Shown one piece after another: positions 22,399 to 35,395 of a stretch of 64,000 bases of DNA (its first letter is position 1; each line of letters opens with the position of its first letter). Under the pieces are notes generated by a model. That model was given only the letters and a program-made list of their open reading frames with translations. It searched no databases and was not told the origin of the DNA. The stretch is from Rutidosis leptorrhynchoides (taxonomy: Eukaryota; Streptophyta; Magnoliopsida; Asterales; Asteraceae). The stretch is taken from the NCBI RefSeq assembly GCF_046630445.1, contig NC_092338.1:153250501-153314500 (forward strand), in the 5' to 3' direction. Both the position numbers and the translations under genes were made by a program.

Positions 22399-24383
22399 TA
22401 ATGTTTCGCGAGGTGTATATAAAATAGCTATTAATTTTAGCAGGAAAATACTATTAAATACGATACAATTTTACACAAGATATTTATTTATTTATAGAAT
22501 GGATATACTTAAACCTTGCTACAACACTTATAGGCAGTGTACCTAATCGTACAGTAGTGTAGTTTTTAGTAAGTTCGGTTCGTTCCACAGGGAAAATCTT
22601 TAAACAAAGCTTAACGCTATATTAGTTTACTTTTATAAAAATACAAATATATATATAAGTAATATTATTATTATAAAGGGGGGTTTTTACCGTTTAATGA
22701 CCGGTTTGTCGATTTTAAAACTTTAGTCGCAGTTAAAACCAAATGTAAAATAATAAATATAAATACAAGACTTAAATTAAAGCGTAAAGTAAATAACAAT
22801 AATGAAATTGCGAATAATAAAAGTGCGATAAAATAAACTTGCGATAATTAAAAAGTACGATAATTAAAAGTGCAATTAAATACAATAACAATAAAAAATG
22901 CGATAATTAGAAGTGCAATTAAATATAAAATAAAGGAAATTAAATATGAAATAAAAGAATTATGCTTATTTAAACTTCCGTAATCATGATGTTTGACGTG
23001 TTGATTTTAGTTTTATGCCCATGGGTTAATTGTCCTTTGTCCTGGATTATTTAATATGTCCGTCTGGTTTTTGTCCATAACAGTCCATCAGTCATAAATA
23101 TAAAGTGCGAGTGTCCTCGTCAAATTATCCTTATACCCGAAGTTAAATATTCCAACTAATTGGGGACTTAAACTGTAACAAGATTTTAATACTTTGTTTA
23201 ATAATTACACCAGGATGTCGACTGAGTGTAATCCAAGGTTTTAATATTTTGTTATCAATTATACCAAGTGTCCTTGTACATAATTTCACCCATGTTTTAA
23301 TTATTCTAGTGGCTATTAATCCATTCCCGTTTCCGGTTAAATGAACGATTATTCGTACATATAAATACCTCGCCCATCGTGTCCGATCGAGTGTATATGG
23401 TAATTTATAGGGACGCCCAATTGTAAATCTTTATATTAACATTAACAAACTATCATTTAGTTAAACAAATATAAAGCCCATTAATAGCCCATAGTCTAAT
23501 TTCCACAAGTGTCGTTCTTTTGTCCAAACCCCAATTATGGCACAAAGCCCAATTACCCAATTTTAGTAATTAGCCCAACATCATGATTACTTCGAATTAA
23601 ATAAGCATAATAATAACTTAGCTACGAGACATTAAATTAAAAAGGTTGAACATAACTTACAATGATTAAAAATAGCGTAGCGTTACACGGACAGAATTTC
23701 GACTTAAACCCTTACAACATTCGCTAACATACCCTTATTATTAGAATTAAAATTAAAATTAAAATTAAAATTAAAATATAAATATATAATACGTTTTATG
23801 AGAGAAGAAGAAAAAAGATGATGAAAATGATCAGAATTCGGTTGGCTTTATAGGGAATTGAGTTCAGGGGTGCTCCGCGACTCGCGGCCCATTTTGCCTT
23901 CAAACTCCGCGGAGTTTGTAAATACAGCTCACCAGCTTTTGGAGTCTTTCTTGCCGACGGTTTTTATTTATTTATATAATATATAAATAATTATAAGAAT
24001 TATTTAAATATTATATTATATTTATATGCATAGTTGACTTGTAATTTTTAGTCCGTTGCGTCGAGCGTTGAGAGTTGACTCATGTCCCGGTTCCGGATTT
24101 TCGAACGTCCTTGCGTACAATTTAATATCTTGTACTTTGCGTTTTGAATCTTGTACTCTTGTAATTTCGAGACGTTTCTTATCAATAATTGGAACCTCTT
24201 TGATTGTCTTTTGTACTTTTGAGCTTTTTGGTCGTTTGCGTCTTCAATTCGTCGAATCTGTCTTTTGTCTTCACCTTTTATTATTTAAACGAATATCACT
24301 TTTAAATAGAACAATTGTAACTAAAAGCTTGTCTTTCTTGAGGAATAATGCTATGAAATATATGTTCGTTTTTAGCATTATCA
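22399..24383 (-). repeat. 3' LTR of element G
   Basis: Matches 59470-61448 over its full length and ends AGCATTATCA. It contains an (AAAATT)n run near 23750 and a GC-rich CCGCGACTCGCGG module near 23875. Its neighbour on the minus strand is GGACAAGCAACG...CAAGTGTGGGAATATT, the purine-rich stretch typical upstream of Athila 3' LTRs. Confidence 0.93.
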
Positions 24384-26452
24384 AATATTCCCACACTTGA
24401 GCGTTGCTTGTCCTCAAGCAATATTGTCTTGAAATGCTAGAATCACTTCTTTATTCTTCACACTTTGTACATCAGTGATTTCTATACGGCGGTATAAACA
24501 ATGGTAATAATGATATGGTTTACAGTCCCACATGACTATAAAAATTTAGATCCATTAAGGAAATTGGATCTTTATGAAAACATTTGATCTTTTAAAAATT
24601 AAATCTAGTTTTTACCCTAGATAAGTTTTCCAGAATAACCCTTTAACGGTGTTTGCAAAATATTTTTGTGGGTTTGGTAGGTTTCAGATTTGAAAATTTT
24701 AGCTCAAAACTTATGGTTTTGTGTCACCCACTTGCTAACCTTGTATTTGGAAATCAACACATCCAGTTTACTTGTCCCGTATATTACCTTTCGGTAAACT
24801 ACCGTCCGGTTGTAAAGGAAAGCGTTGAACAAGCAACTGTTAAGGCAATGTCTCCTGACATGCTTTTAATTATGGTCTATAACGTGTCGGACGCAATTAC
24901 TATCCTTGGTAGGAGCAATAATAAAGCTCACCCTTATAATTTTTCGGTCTGGCACAAGGTCCTGTATTTGACCACTATGCAACCACCGTTCTTACGGTTG
25001 ACACCCGATTTAGTTCAGGTGACCTAATGAATTCCAGGTGAATTCCTAGGATTTCACGTTCAATGGTAATGAACGCATTGAAAATAGGTTTTCAGAAAAC
25101 AAATCGGTTTTAATTTGATCAAAATATTTTCTCGTTCAAGCTCGAGTTTAGATATCATCGAATTCCATGAGTTTGTAATTCTCAATCTTTAAGGTCAATC
25201 TTAAGGATTGAGTAATATCAGTCTTAAAAGCTGATTTTTAATCTTTAAGGAGATTATCCTTTCTGGAGATCTGATTCATTAGTCTTATCAAGCTAATTTG
25301 CACGGTGCCCCCCCATTGTACGAGATAAATCCTTCTCATGGTTAGGATAAATCTGACCACTTGGCGACCCTGTTTAATGCTGAGGTCCGTGGATTTCCTG
25401 CTGATTTTAGTGATGACTTTTCTAGATTTTTCGTCAACCTACAGCTGGTCTGGACGACAACTTCTTGACCTAAATCAAGAAGCGCGTTTCTTTTTCGGAA
25501 GACTTTACTTCCTTTTAATGATGGAATTGATTCATCGTGTAGATCCATCTTTCTTACAGTAAATCAGGTAAAACAGTTTAGTTTAGTCCAAAGCAAAAGT
25601 ATTTTCAGTTATTTGTACAAAAATATGTGACATATGTTTAAGATAACTTAGTAAATTTTCCCACACTTGGCTTTTATTTTCCTTTTTATCGTCCTATATT
25701 CCATTTTAAATGAATTTTAACATTTTGGTTTGTTTCTCAATTTATGTCCTTTCCGAGGTAACAATAATTTCTGTGTTAAAACCTAGTTTTATTGTTCATA
25801 AATATGTATAAACATGATTTTGAGTTCATTTAATTGAAAATTTTGAAAAATTTTACTAGAATTGGGTAGTCAGTATATAAGACTAGGGCTGTTCTTTATT
25901 ATCAGAGAGCACTAGATTCTAATACAACTACTACTTTACTAGTATTTCTAATGGTAACCAAGTGTTTAAGATAAAAATTTTAAAATCCAAAAGAATTTAA
26001 CCCCTTCCTACACTTAAGATCTTGCAATGCCCTCATTTGCAAGAAAACAGTAACAATTTAAATTATTGAGGGTGATTTGTGTGAAAATGATTAAATTTTA
26101 CCAAAGTTTCCAAACATATTGGCGTTTGTTTGCTGAATGATAAATGGTGCACATCATTTGTTCATTCCGTCTTGTTGTTATTTCACATATATTTTGCATC
26201 TTGTCGTCAAAATTAGTTGCTTTTGCTGAACTTAATGCCAGTCTTTGAAAATGCGTTGTTTTACCCTGTTGTGTACATAAGATAAACTGCAAACATATAT
26301 ACATATTTTTGAAGTTTGGTATATTACCCCACATTCAAAAATTATTAAAATCTAAGAATAAAAGTTAGAAAATTATAAAAACTATTACAATATTAACATA
26401 AGTATTAAACGTATCAACATTATAAATTAAAAAATAAATAAAACTAAGTAGA
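24384..26452 (-). other. G 3' untranslated region
   Basis: About 2 kb between the last frame and the 3' LTR with no recognised coding on either strand. Short frames (for example 24653-25027 on +) have no motif. A purine-rich tract next to the LTR (minus strand CAAGTGTGGGAATATT) is the likely polypurine tract. Confidence 0.55.
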
Positions 26453-27799
26453 CTAGGGATGATACTGGTACCAATAGGGGTTCCAAGCATAACCATAGGT
26501 GCTATAAAATGCTTCGGCAGGGTTATACGTAGGATACGGTGGTTGCATCTCTATAGACCAGGGAGGGAATATGGGTTTCGGAGTAGGAATATAGTTTCTA
26601 CCTATATGTTGGCAATGAGCTATGATTTGGTTTTGATGAACTTTCCAATCTTCAAATGCTCTCTGTCTAGCATTTTCGTACTCCTGTGAAGCTATAAACC
26701 TTTGCATTTCTTGCATCTCATTTCCCCCTCCTACATTACCTTGCTGTTGGTTTATCTCAACCTGTGGATGTCTACCGTGGTATTGGACTGCGGCGTTATT
26801 TTGCCTCTTCAAAACTTTCGCACCATGGTATACATTTAAACCTATAGTATCGCGGGGTTCTGGTTCTTCGACTAATAATCCCCCCCGACTTATATCCACA
26901 CCGAGATATTCAGCAATCAAAGTAATAAAAATACCACCTCCTATTATGCTATGCGGTCTCATCCCCCTAACCATAGCTGATAAATAATAACCCACACAAT
27001 AAGGTATACTTACAGCGCTTTGTGGGTCTCGAATACACATATGGTAAAACAAATCCTGTTCATTTACCTTTTCCTTGTTCTTACCTCTTTGTGTAATCGA
27101 ATTAGCTAAAAACCTATGAATCACTCTTAATTCGGCTCTATCTATATCCAAATAAGAGTAATTTCCCCCTTTGAAACGGTGATGGCTTGTCATTTGACTC
27201 CACACACCGTGTGTATCAAAATTTTCATCTATCTTTCTACCATTTAGTATCAACCCTCTACAATCGGCAGATGCTAACTCCTCAGGCGTATATATACGTA
27301 AAGCCTGAGCCATGTCTAGTAAAGACATGTGGCGCATCGAACCTCCTAACAAAAATCTAATAAAAGATCGATCGGTTAAACTAGCTACCCGATCATTTAA
27401 TTCTATACTACACAACAATTCTTCACACCATACTTTATATACAGGTCTACGCATGGTGAATAAACGTACCCAGTCATTAAAAGTAGAATTACCATACCTC
27501 TGTACAAGTAATTCCCTAATTAGTCCGGCCAATTCTACAGTTTCTAATGGTCCCCATTCTATGACCCTAGGTACCTCAACAACCTTAGAATGAAGAGTAT
27601 GCAAACCCCTTTGGTATTTTGGATAATCTATCCAAAGTCTGTCAAATCTCAGGTTCGGATGCAAATCTTCCAAGTGCATATCAGAAAATGTCATGACTGG
27701 ATGAGGTATATCTTGCTTGTAGAAGCTATCCACCTCCTGTTGTTCCGCATTCTCAGCAGGAGCATTGCGAGCTTGGGATGAAGATTCACCCCTTTCAGT
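26453..27799 (-). pseudogene. G post-pol frame 2, Athila ORF-like protein
   Basis: A frame of about 448 codons between frame 1 and the 3' LTR. It begins right after TTTTGCAG (acceptor ending at 27800), and the first in-frame codons lack a good ATG, so an upstream exon is likely. Motifs seen include SDMHLEDLHPNLRFDRLW, HRFLANSITQRGKNKEKVNE, YCVGYYLSAMVRGMRPHS and IGGGIFITLIAEYLGV. The block order (RFLA-x-SIT-R..., then GGGIFITLIAEYLGV) recalls the Athila ORF-1 family (PF03078) from memory; that is moderate evidence. No signal peptide or clear transmembrane helix is visible, so I do not call it env. The C-terminus is rich in Pro and Tyr. Function unknown. Confidence 0.5.
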
Positions 27800-27805
27800 C
27801 TGCAA

Positions 27806-29640
27806 AACACATCAAACACAATTTTTGTGCATCCAAATATGCATTAGTGTCAGCAAATCATCAATCAAAATAATTACAATGACATGATCAATTTATATCA
27901 AACTTAAGCTTATTTTCACATTTTTATCAAATCTACACTTTTTCAAATAAGCATATACGAAAACGTTCGCCAAGTTCATAAGCATTCAACTCAAATAACA
28001 TGTCAAAATAATCATTACTAGCAATTAAACAAGTTTCAAATGGCATTATCTCTCAAAAATCAAGTTCATGAATTTTTAGACTTGAAAAAGTCCACTTTAA
28101 TTCTCAAAATCATGTTTAGGCTCAAAGTTTGGATCATTTAACTACCTAAACATGTTACACTACTTAATTTAGCAACAATTCATGACAAAAATCGGCCATA
28201 ACCTGTTTATATCAAAAAGCCCCAAATTTGCTCAAGAACACAAACCCTAGATTACTCAAAATTTGAAGTTTAAGGCTTCTAATCATGTTAAACAGCATCA
28301 ATCTAGGTTATACAAGCATAATACATAAACAATTTAAGCCTAATTACACTGAAAAGCATCAAAATCAAATTGGGGAAAAAATTGCTCAAGAACACTAATT
28401 TCGGATTAAATGGTGTTTAAGTGTAGAAATTTACCGTTTTTCTTGAGTAATTCCTTGATAGCATCCTTCTCAACATGATTTTAGTAAAAGATTTGATGAT
28501 TAACGGTTAAAAATTGTGATTTTGGGAGGGTTTTTTTTTCGGGTTTTTGCGCAGGTTTTTCGCAGTATTTTTCTTTGGGTGTTGTGTGGACTGAGCTGTT
28601 CCAGCTCTTATTTTTTTTTTCTGTAATCCGATACCTCCGCGAGTCGCGGTGTTTGAAACTTCAAACTCCGCGAGTCGCGGAGTTTGTTTTGTTTTTTTTT
28701 TAACATCTTATATTAATTAAAACAATTAAGTAATTAATTTTAAAATTTTGTTTCCCTTATTATTTAGGACGAGGTCGTTTCGGATCGATGTCCTAGTCCG
28801 TCCTTCGACAAAATTTTAAAATTTGTCTTTTTGTAGCGATTGTTTTAAAAGCTAAGATTTTTGGGTTTTTTTAATGTTTTTGGCATACTTTAATTCAATA
28901 AGATTAAAAATAATGATAATAAAAGTTCTCGTCCCTCTCTTGGGTAAAGCAATTTCGGTTCAAAGACCTAGTCTTCAACTTACGACGAATTTTAAAAATC
29001 ATATTTTTTACTTAATGAGATAAAGTAAATTTTTGTTTTTAAATTCACACAATTTAAATATAAAATTCAAAATTAATATTAAAAATTCACACCAAACTTA
29101 AAATTTAAAATGCATAAAAATAAAATTCATATTTTAAAAATAAAAAATTTACACCAAACTTAATTTAAAAATTCATATTATAAATTCACACCAAACTTAT
29201 ATTAATTTTTCAAATATTTACAATTTTAAATATATTGATTTTCCAAAGTTTACAATATTAATTTAAGATTTATATATTAATTTTAAAAACATGGTAAAAA
29301 TAAAATTAAAAATCTTTTTGGCTTTTTATCCCACTTTAATCAATCAAATATTATCAAAAATATGCGCCCCTCTTTTCGGTAAAGTAATTTCGGTTCCAAG
29401 ACCTAATTTAACTCATGACGAATTTTTGAAATATTTTGGGTTGATTGTTTAAAGATATTTATACCTTAAGAATAAACGTTAAATTTCGCAGTGATGTAAT
29501 ACATTTTTGAATGATATCAATAATTTCGGTCGCCAAACCTAATTTTATTCAATACCAATTTAATACTTTATAGCGAACAAATTAGCGTTTATTATCAAAA
29601 GGTTAAAAATAAAAAAAAATTAAAAACTGTACAAACATAC
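27806..29640 (-). other. G intron-like region between the post-pol frames
   Basis: AT-rich and bounded by the donor at 29640 and the acceptor at 27800, so it behaves like an intron on the minus strand. A small candidate exon with ATGTTGAGAAGG and a donor ACG/GTAAAT lies near 28434-28480. It also holds a paired GC-rich module at 28635-28686, CTCCGCGAGTCGCGG twice, and three diverged copies of a block with AATTTCGGTT-CAAAGACCTA near 28790, 28950 and 29390, plus TTCACACCAAACTTA repeats at 29045-29190. Confidence 0.45.
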
Positions 29641-29656
29641 CTGTGAGATAGTATTC

Positions 29657-30076
29657 TTAGTTATATGATCTATCCCATTCATAAGATAGTCGGTTTAATT
29701 GGTTTTCCATGGCTACATAGGCGTAACCTCGAGCATTCAGTGTCTTTTCTTCTAAACATATGAACGGTCCGTCTCTGCATAAAGTAACAAATTCGGTATT
29801 TGAATAGGTTTGATTATTTGAACATTTACCTCCATGTGACCATTTTCCGCATTTGTGACATCTTTCTAGGTGTCGTGCTCTTCTTTTCGCTGCGGATTTT
29901 GATTTTCCTTTACCAAATTGTAACTTATTATCTTCGCATCTGGATTCTTTTCTAACTCCGTCCATTCTTTCTCTGATTACTGATACTATTTCACTCGGAA
30001 GTGTTTCATTATTACGTTTAATGATCAAAGCGTGTAGCATTAGACCATGGTTTAGTTCACAGGCAGTCTTCATTTC
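29657..30076 (-). pseudogene. G post-pol frame 1, basic and zinc-knuckle-like
   Basis: A 138-codon frame downstream of integrase; I do not recognise its family. Residues 53-71 are strongly basic (GKGKSKSAAKRRARHLER). A Cys/His cluster follows, CHKCGKWSHGGKC (C72, C75, H80, C84; C-x2-C-x4-H-x3-C), close to but not the same as a retroviral zinc knuckle. The ATG at 30073 lies just after TTTTTTTAG, a good splice acceptor ending at 30077, and CACAG/GTATGT at 29641/29640 is a good donor just after the frame. This fits a spliced accessory mRNA. RNA or DNA binding is inference. Confidence 0.45.
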
Positions 30077-30236
30077 CTAAAAAAATAAAAATTCAGAATG
30101 GGGGGAGAAGACTAGTTCTTGAGGGTCTGCTAGGGAAAGACCATTCGGGTTCCATTTTCGAGAACTACACAAAAACAGACAATCTAACTCTAACAGAAAT
30201 ACATATTATCCTTTAAAGACTTGATTCTCCCCACAC

Positions 30237-30762
30237 TTAGTTAGCTGTGGTGTTGAAATTGTAATTAACTTCGTTGTCGACTTCCATCGGACTATCTATG
30301 TAGTGTTTAACTCTGTGACCATTAACTTTAAATTCAATCCCATTTGAATTTATCAATTCTACTGTTCCGTATGGGAAAACTCTTTTGACTATGAATGGTC
30401 CAGACCATCTTGATTTCAATTTTCCAGGAAATAGCTTGAATCGTGAATTGAAAAGAAGAACTCTGTCTCCTTCTTTAAATTCTTTTGAACTTCTGATTCT
30501 TTTATTATGCCATTTCTTCGTTCTTTCTTTATAGATTAATGAATTATCGTATGCTTCATGTCTTAATTCTTCTAATTCGTTTAGTTGACTTAATCGTAGA
30601 CGTCCGGCTTCATGTAAATCAAGATTACATGTCTTCAAAGCCCAAAATGCTTTGTGTTCAATTTCTACTGGAAGATGACATGCTTTTCCATAAACAAGTC
30701 TAAAAGGTGTGGTTCCAATTGGAGTTTTGTAGGCTGTTCTAAAAGCCCAGAGTGCATCCTCC
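30237..30762 (-). pseudogene. G integrase, C-terminal part
   Basis: Begins [20 protein letters not shown] and [20 protein letters not shown], the hallmark of Athila-lineage integrase, followed by [17 protein letters not shown] and NGHRVKHYI at the end. It abuts element E at the AATTT duplication and continues the integrase on the other side of E. Confidence 0.9.
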
Positions 30763-30767
30763 AATTT

Positions 30768-32293
30768 TGTGAAGACCCGTCCTAATCCATCCGGACGAAG
30801 TCCATATCGATTATGAACGATTCACAACAGTTGATTACATCGCGAGGTACTTGACCTCTATATGATACATTTTACAAACATTGCATTCGTTTTTGAAAAG
30901 ACAATCTTTCATTACATCGAAAGTTGACGGCGTGCATACCATTTTATAATATATCTAACTATAATTGACTTAATAATAATCTTGATGAACTCAACGACTC
31001 GAATGCAACGTCTTTTGAAATATGTCATGAATGACTCCAAGTAATATCTTTAAAATGAGCAATTGCACAGCGGAAGACTTCTTTCATACCTGAGAATAAA
31101 CATGCTTTCAAGTGTCAACCAAAAGGTTGGTGAGTTCATTAGTTTAACATAAATAATCATTTCATAATTTTAATAGACCACAAGATTTCATATTTCCATT
31201 TCTCGTAAACATACGTCCCATGCATAGAGACAAAAATATCATTCATATGGATTGAACACCTGGTAACCGACATTCACAATATGTATTTAAGAATATCCCC
31301 ATCATTCCGGGATCCTCCTTCGGACATGATATAAATTTCGAAGTACTAAAGCATCCGGTACTTTGGATGGGGCTTGTTGGGCCCGATAGATCTATCTTTA
31401 GAGTTCGCGTCAATTAGGGTGTCTGTTCCCTAATTCTTAGATTACCAGACTTAATAAAAAGGGCATATTCGATTTCGATCATTCAACCATAGAATATAGT
31501 TTCACGTACTTGTGTCTATTTCGTCAAACATTTATAAAAGCAGCACATGTATTCTCAGTCCCAAAAATATATATTGCAAAAGCATTTAAAAAGGGATTAA
31601 TGAAACTCACGCATATAAATATTGTAAAAACAGTTAATAAAGCATTTGCATGTATTCTCAGCCCAAAAATGTAATGAGTAAAAAGGAGCAAATGAAACTC
31701 ACACATATAAATATTGTAAATCAGTTAATAAAGCATTTGCATGTATTCTCAGCCCAAAAATGTAAAGAGTAAAAGGGATTCAAATGAACTCACCTAATGT
31801 ATTTTGTAGTAAAAATACATATGACGTCATTGAACAAGTGTAGGGTTGGTCTCGGATTCACGAACCTATATCATTTATATCTATATTAACACATATAATT
31901 GAAATCGAACGAAGTTTTATATTATTAATGATATATTTGTTATTTTAATAAATTATATGTTATATGTATTAAATATGATTTTATGTAACTAATTGTTATT
32001 TGGTAAATTAATATTAATAAAAAATTGTATTAGCTTATAATGATAATAATAATAATAGTAATAATTTTAATAATAAAAATAATTACAATAATAATAATCA
32101 TGATAATAATAATATTATTAATGGTAATCAAAATAATGATAATAAAAATATTGTTAGTAAAAATAATAATAATGATTGTAAAATAATGATACATATAATA
32201 ATAATAGTAATTTTTAATAAAAATGATAAGTTTAATAATAATGATAATGAAAATAATAATTTTGATAATAATACTTAATACTTAATAATAATG

Positions 32294-32359
<66 letters not shown>

Positions 32360-35300
32360 GTAATAGTAATAATAATAATAACAATCTTACTACTAATGAT
32401 AATATTATATGCATTTATAATCTTAACCTAATCTTCATCATACTTATAATATTCATAATCATTAAATATAACCATAATTACTTTTATCTTAATATTTCTA
32501 ATTTATATATCTTTTATATCATAATTATACTAATAACAACAATAATAATAATATAAATAATAATAATAATATTTATAATATAATAAAAATAATAATAAAA
32601 CTACCTTTAAAGGAAACAAGTTAAAAAAAAAATCAATCTGTCATTGCCCGGACTCGAACCTATGACCTCTTGCTTAGCAACCACACCCTTAAACCATTCT
32701 TCTGTTGTTTCTTTTTCTGATCAAATTCACAGGTTAAGTTTATTTAACTATTTATCTGTCTTCCTTCTTCACTAACATCATCTATCATCATTTTCCATTA
32801 TTCCATCATCAGCATTAACGGAGTTTTATTGTTCCCATTTGTTTAGCCCAACCATAAACGGCCCAAGTTAACAATTACGGCTCAAGTATCTAATCACGGC
32901 CCAAGTTAACAATTACGGCCCAAGTATCTAATCACGGCCCAACATCTCAAACTTTGACAACAGCCAGTTAAAAAAAAAAATACATGCAGGCGCCTATGCC
33001 TAGTTTCGAACCTGTGACCTTTCGTATAACACAAACATTCCAAACCATCCATCCGCTCTATTATATTTGCTTGAACTTAAATTCTTTTTCTATTTAACCC
33101 AAAGCTTTTCTGTCTCATCTTCTTCCCTCATAACCTAACCCAGAACTATTCATCATAACTTAAAACATAATTGTTCTTCATCATCATACAATCATCTCAT
33201 GTATCATAATCATAATATAATCAATATCATAATACATATCCTCTTCCTCACCACCTCACGGTATCCATATCAAATCGTATCACTTTTCCATCATCATCAT
33301 TTTCGATCCCTCTATCATCATTCACATAAAATCACGAACACCATTATTTCATGATCATTTCATCATCGACATATGCTTATCATCATACTATATCTTGATT
33401 CATTATCATCGTGCGTATCGTTATCATCATCAATATCATCCTCTTCATCGGTTAACAACATCAACAAACATACACTATACACCGTCTTTTTAAATGGGTT
33501 TCTGTTAGCGACAACAGTGGGTGTGGGCTCCGAGGGTAGTTTGATTTGAACCAGGAACGGAAGCGAAAAGACGAGTGGTAGCAATGGTGGTTTGCTGTAG
33601 TGTGACGTTTGTTCACAATGGTTTTATTGTAGGTTCACGAACGAGAAATCAAGAAAGAATATGGAGAGATGAATAGCGGTTTACGGGCTTACGGCTAAGA
33701 TGGAATCATAACAGAAATAACAATAGTAGTGCTTGGTTACATAGCCACCATGATGGTTGTCATGTGTGGTGATGGATTAAGACATCGATATGGTTAATGA
33801 AAAAAATGATGGTGGTTCGATGGGGTAATAGATGAAGATGATTGTGGTTGTAAGGTAGTCGGATAGTGGTGGCCAAGGGTTGCAGTGGTGGTCGCCGGTT
33901 GACTGTAGGATGGCGGTGGTAGTGAGGTTTGGTGGTGACCGTTGTAAAAAATCAAAAAGGAAGTGATGAAAATAATTTCCAATCTCTTTCTCTATGATTA
34001 TATGTAGGTACATAATTATACAACTTGCTAAAAAGAACCAATAATATAAATTATAATATAGTAAAAAAAATAAACGTGCATTTATTTGGATACAGGAAAG
34101 CCATCGCCACTATGTATATTATATTAGTAAGATAAACAAGATGGTAACAAGAAAATGATAAAGGGAATCGGACAAAAGAAAGAAAGATGGAATATATGGT
34201 AGGGTTAATTGGTGGTTCTTGATAGGTAGAAAGAGTGCACTAATAGCAGTAGCATTAAAAAGAATATATGTGTATGGGTGAAGATGAAAATAATTGAGTT
34301 TTAGCGTTTACCCAAACTTTGACTTACGAATTCACAATTGTACACACCATTGTAGAAAAAATGTCCAGATTCTTCAAGTAGTTGTCATCATCTATTAGGT
34401 TAATTATTAATATTGTTACTATTTAAAATTTTTTTTTATAATTATTAATATTAATATTAAAATATAAATACTAATTGATTGATGATATAAAAAGATGAGG
34501 TGGGAGAATCCATTAAAATTATGGTCGGCCATTTCTATGAATGATTAGTATCATTATCATATTATATTATTTAATACACATTTACTAATATTGGTAACTA
34601 CATATAATATATAATATAAGAATAATAATAATCTAATAATATATCACATAAATAAAAGGGTTAAAAAAAAATGTTCTAGCATCCCCACTAGTTAGATATT
34701 TCTGCCAACAGTTTTCACAGAGTACTATATCACGCTTCGTTGTTAATCAGGTGTGGATAAAAGTCTTCCAAAAAAAAAAACAAAAATCCCAAAATTTTAT
34801 ATTAACTATTTTTATTTATTTTAGTCATTATGGTATAAAATTCGATCGTAAATTATTAAATAAAAATTACATTAATTATTTACTCCCAACCCCTAAGTAC
34901 AATATAAAAATTTTAAAATTAAACAAATAGTTCCTAATTATATTTTTTTAATAAGTCTAAAATTTATAGAACACAATTTCGTATCACCGTTTATTTTAAA
35001 ATTACGTAAGTTTGAATTTAACTTGCTTAATATCAATTGAAACATCAAACGAGTATTACAATCATTTAATGTTTATTTTTAATATACTTTATTTATATAT
35101 AGAAATATATTTTTAATAATTATTATTATAATATCCTATCTTTATTTTATTAATTTTTAATAGTAACATATAATACTTCAAATTATATTTCGAATTATTA
35201 TTTATTTATATATATATACACACATATCTATTTACAATTAATTGTTCGTGAATCGTCGAGAGCAGTCGAAGGTCAATTGAATATATGAACATCGTTTCAA

Positions 35301-35395
35301 AATTTTCTAGACTCAACATTACAGACTTTGCTTATCGTGTCGAAAACATATAAAGATTAAGTTTAAATTTGGTCGAAAATTTCCGGGTCGTCACA
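30768..35395 (-). repeat. 3' LTR of element E
   Basis: Starts TGTGAAGACCCGTCC on the + strand and ends CGGGTCGTCACA. It shares blocks with family Z LTRs (for example CCTGAGAATAAACATGCTTT and ATCCCCATCATTCCGGGA). It contains a (TAA)n microsatellite at 32288-32358, two tRNA-like B-box modules near 32650 and 33005, and a doubled block of about 40 bp with CGGCCCAAGTTAACAATTAC at 32860-32945. Frames within it are low-complexity or without motif. Confidence 0.95.
32641..33050 (-). other. tRNA-like B-box modules inside the E 3' LTR
   Basis: On the minus strand GGTTCGAGTCC (at about 32648-32662) is a perfect match to the RNA polymerase III B box GGTTCGANNCC, in a context that reads AAGCAAGAGGTCATA before it like a tRNA anticodon-to-T arm. 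A second, less perfect GGTTCGAAACT lies near 33003-33013. Both recur in the other LTR near 41285 and 41640. They look like tRNA-derived SINE scraps absorbed by the LTR. No complete cloverleaf or A box was found, so they are not tRNA genes. Confidence 0.45.

Noticed and set aside
24653-25027. 124-codon + strand frame in the G 3' region
   Set aside because: Opposite to the element's coding strand, no motif, and within an untranslated region.
32232-32414. Poly-leucine frame (also at 40847-41050)
   Set aside because: Translation of a (TAA)n microsatellite in the LTRs of E.
32641-32700. Possible tRNA gene
   Set aside because: A good B box but no A box, acceptor stem or cloverleaf; kept only as a tRNA-like module.
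33363-34013. Paired short frames repeated at 41999-42649
   Set aside because: They lie inside the near-identical LTRs of E and have no motif; identity reflects LTR duplication, not gene conservation.
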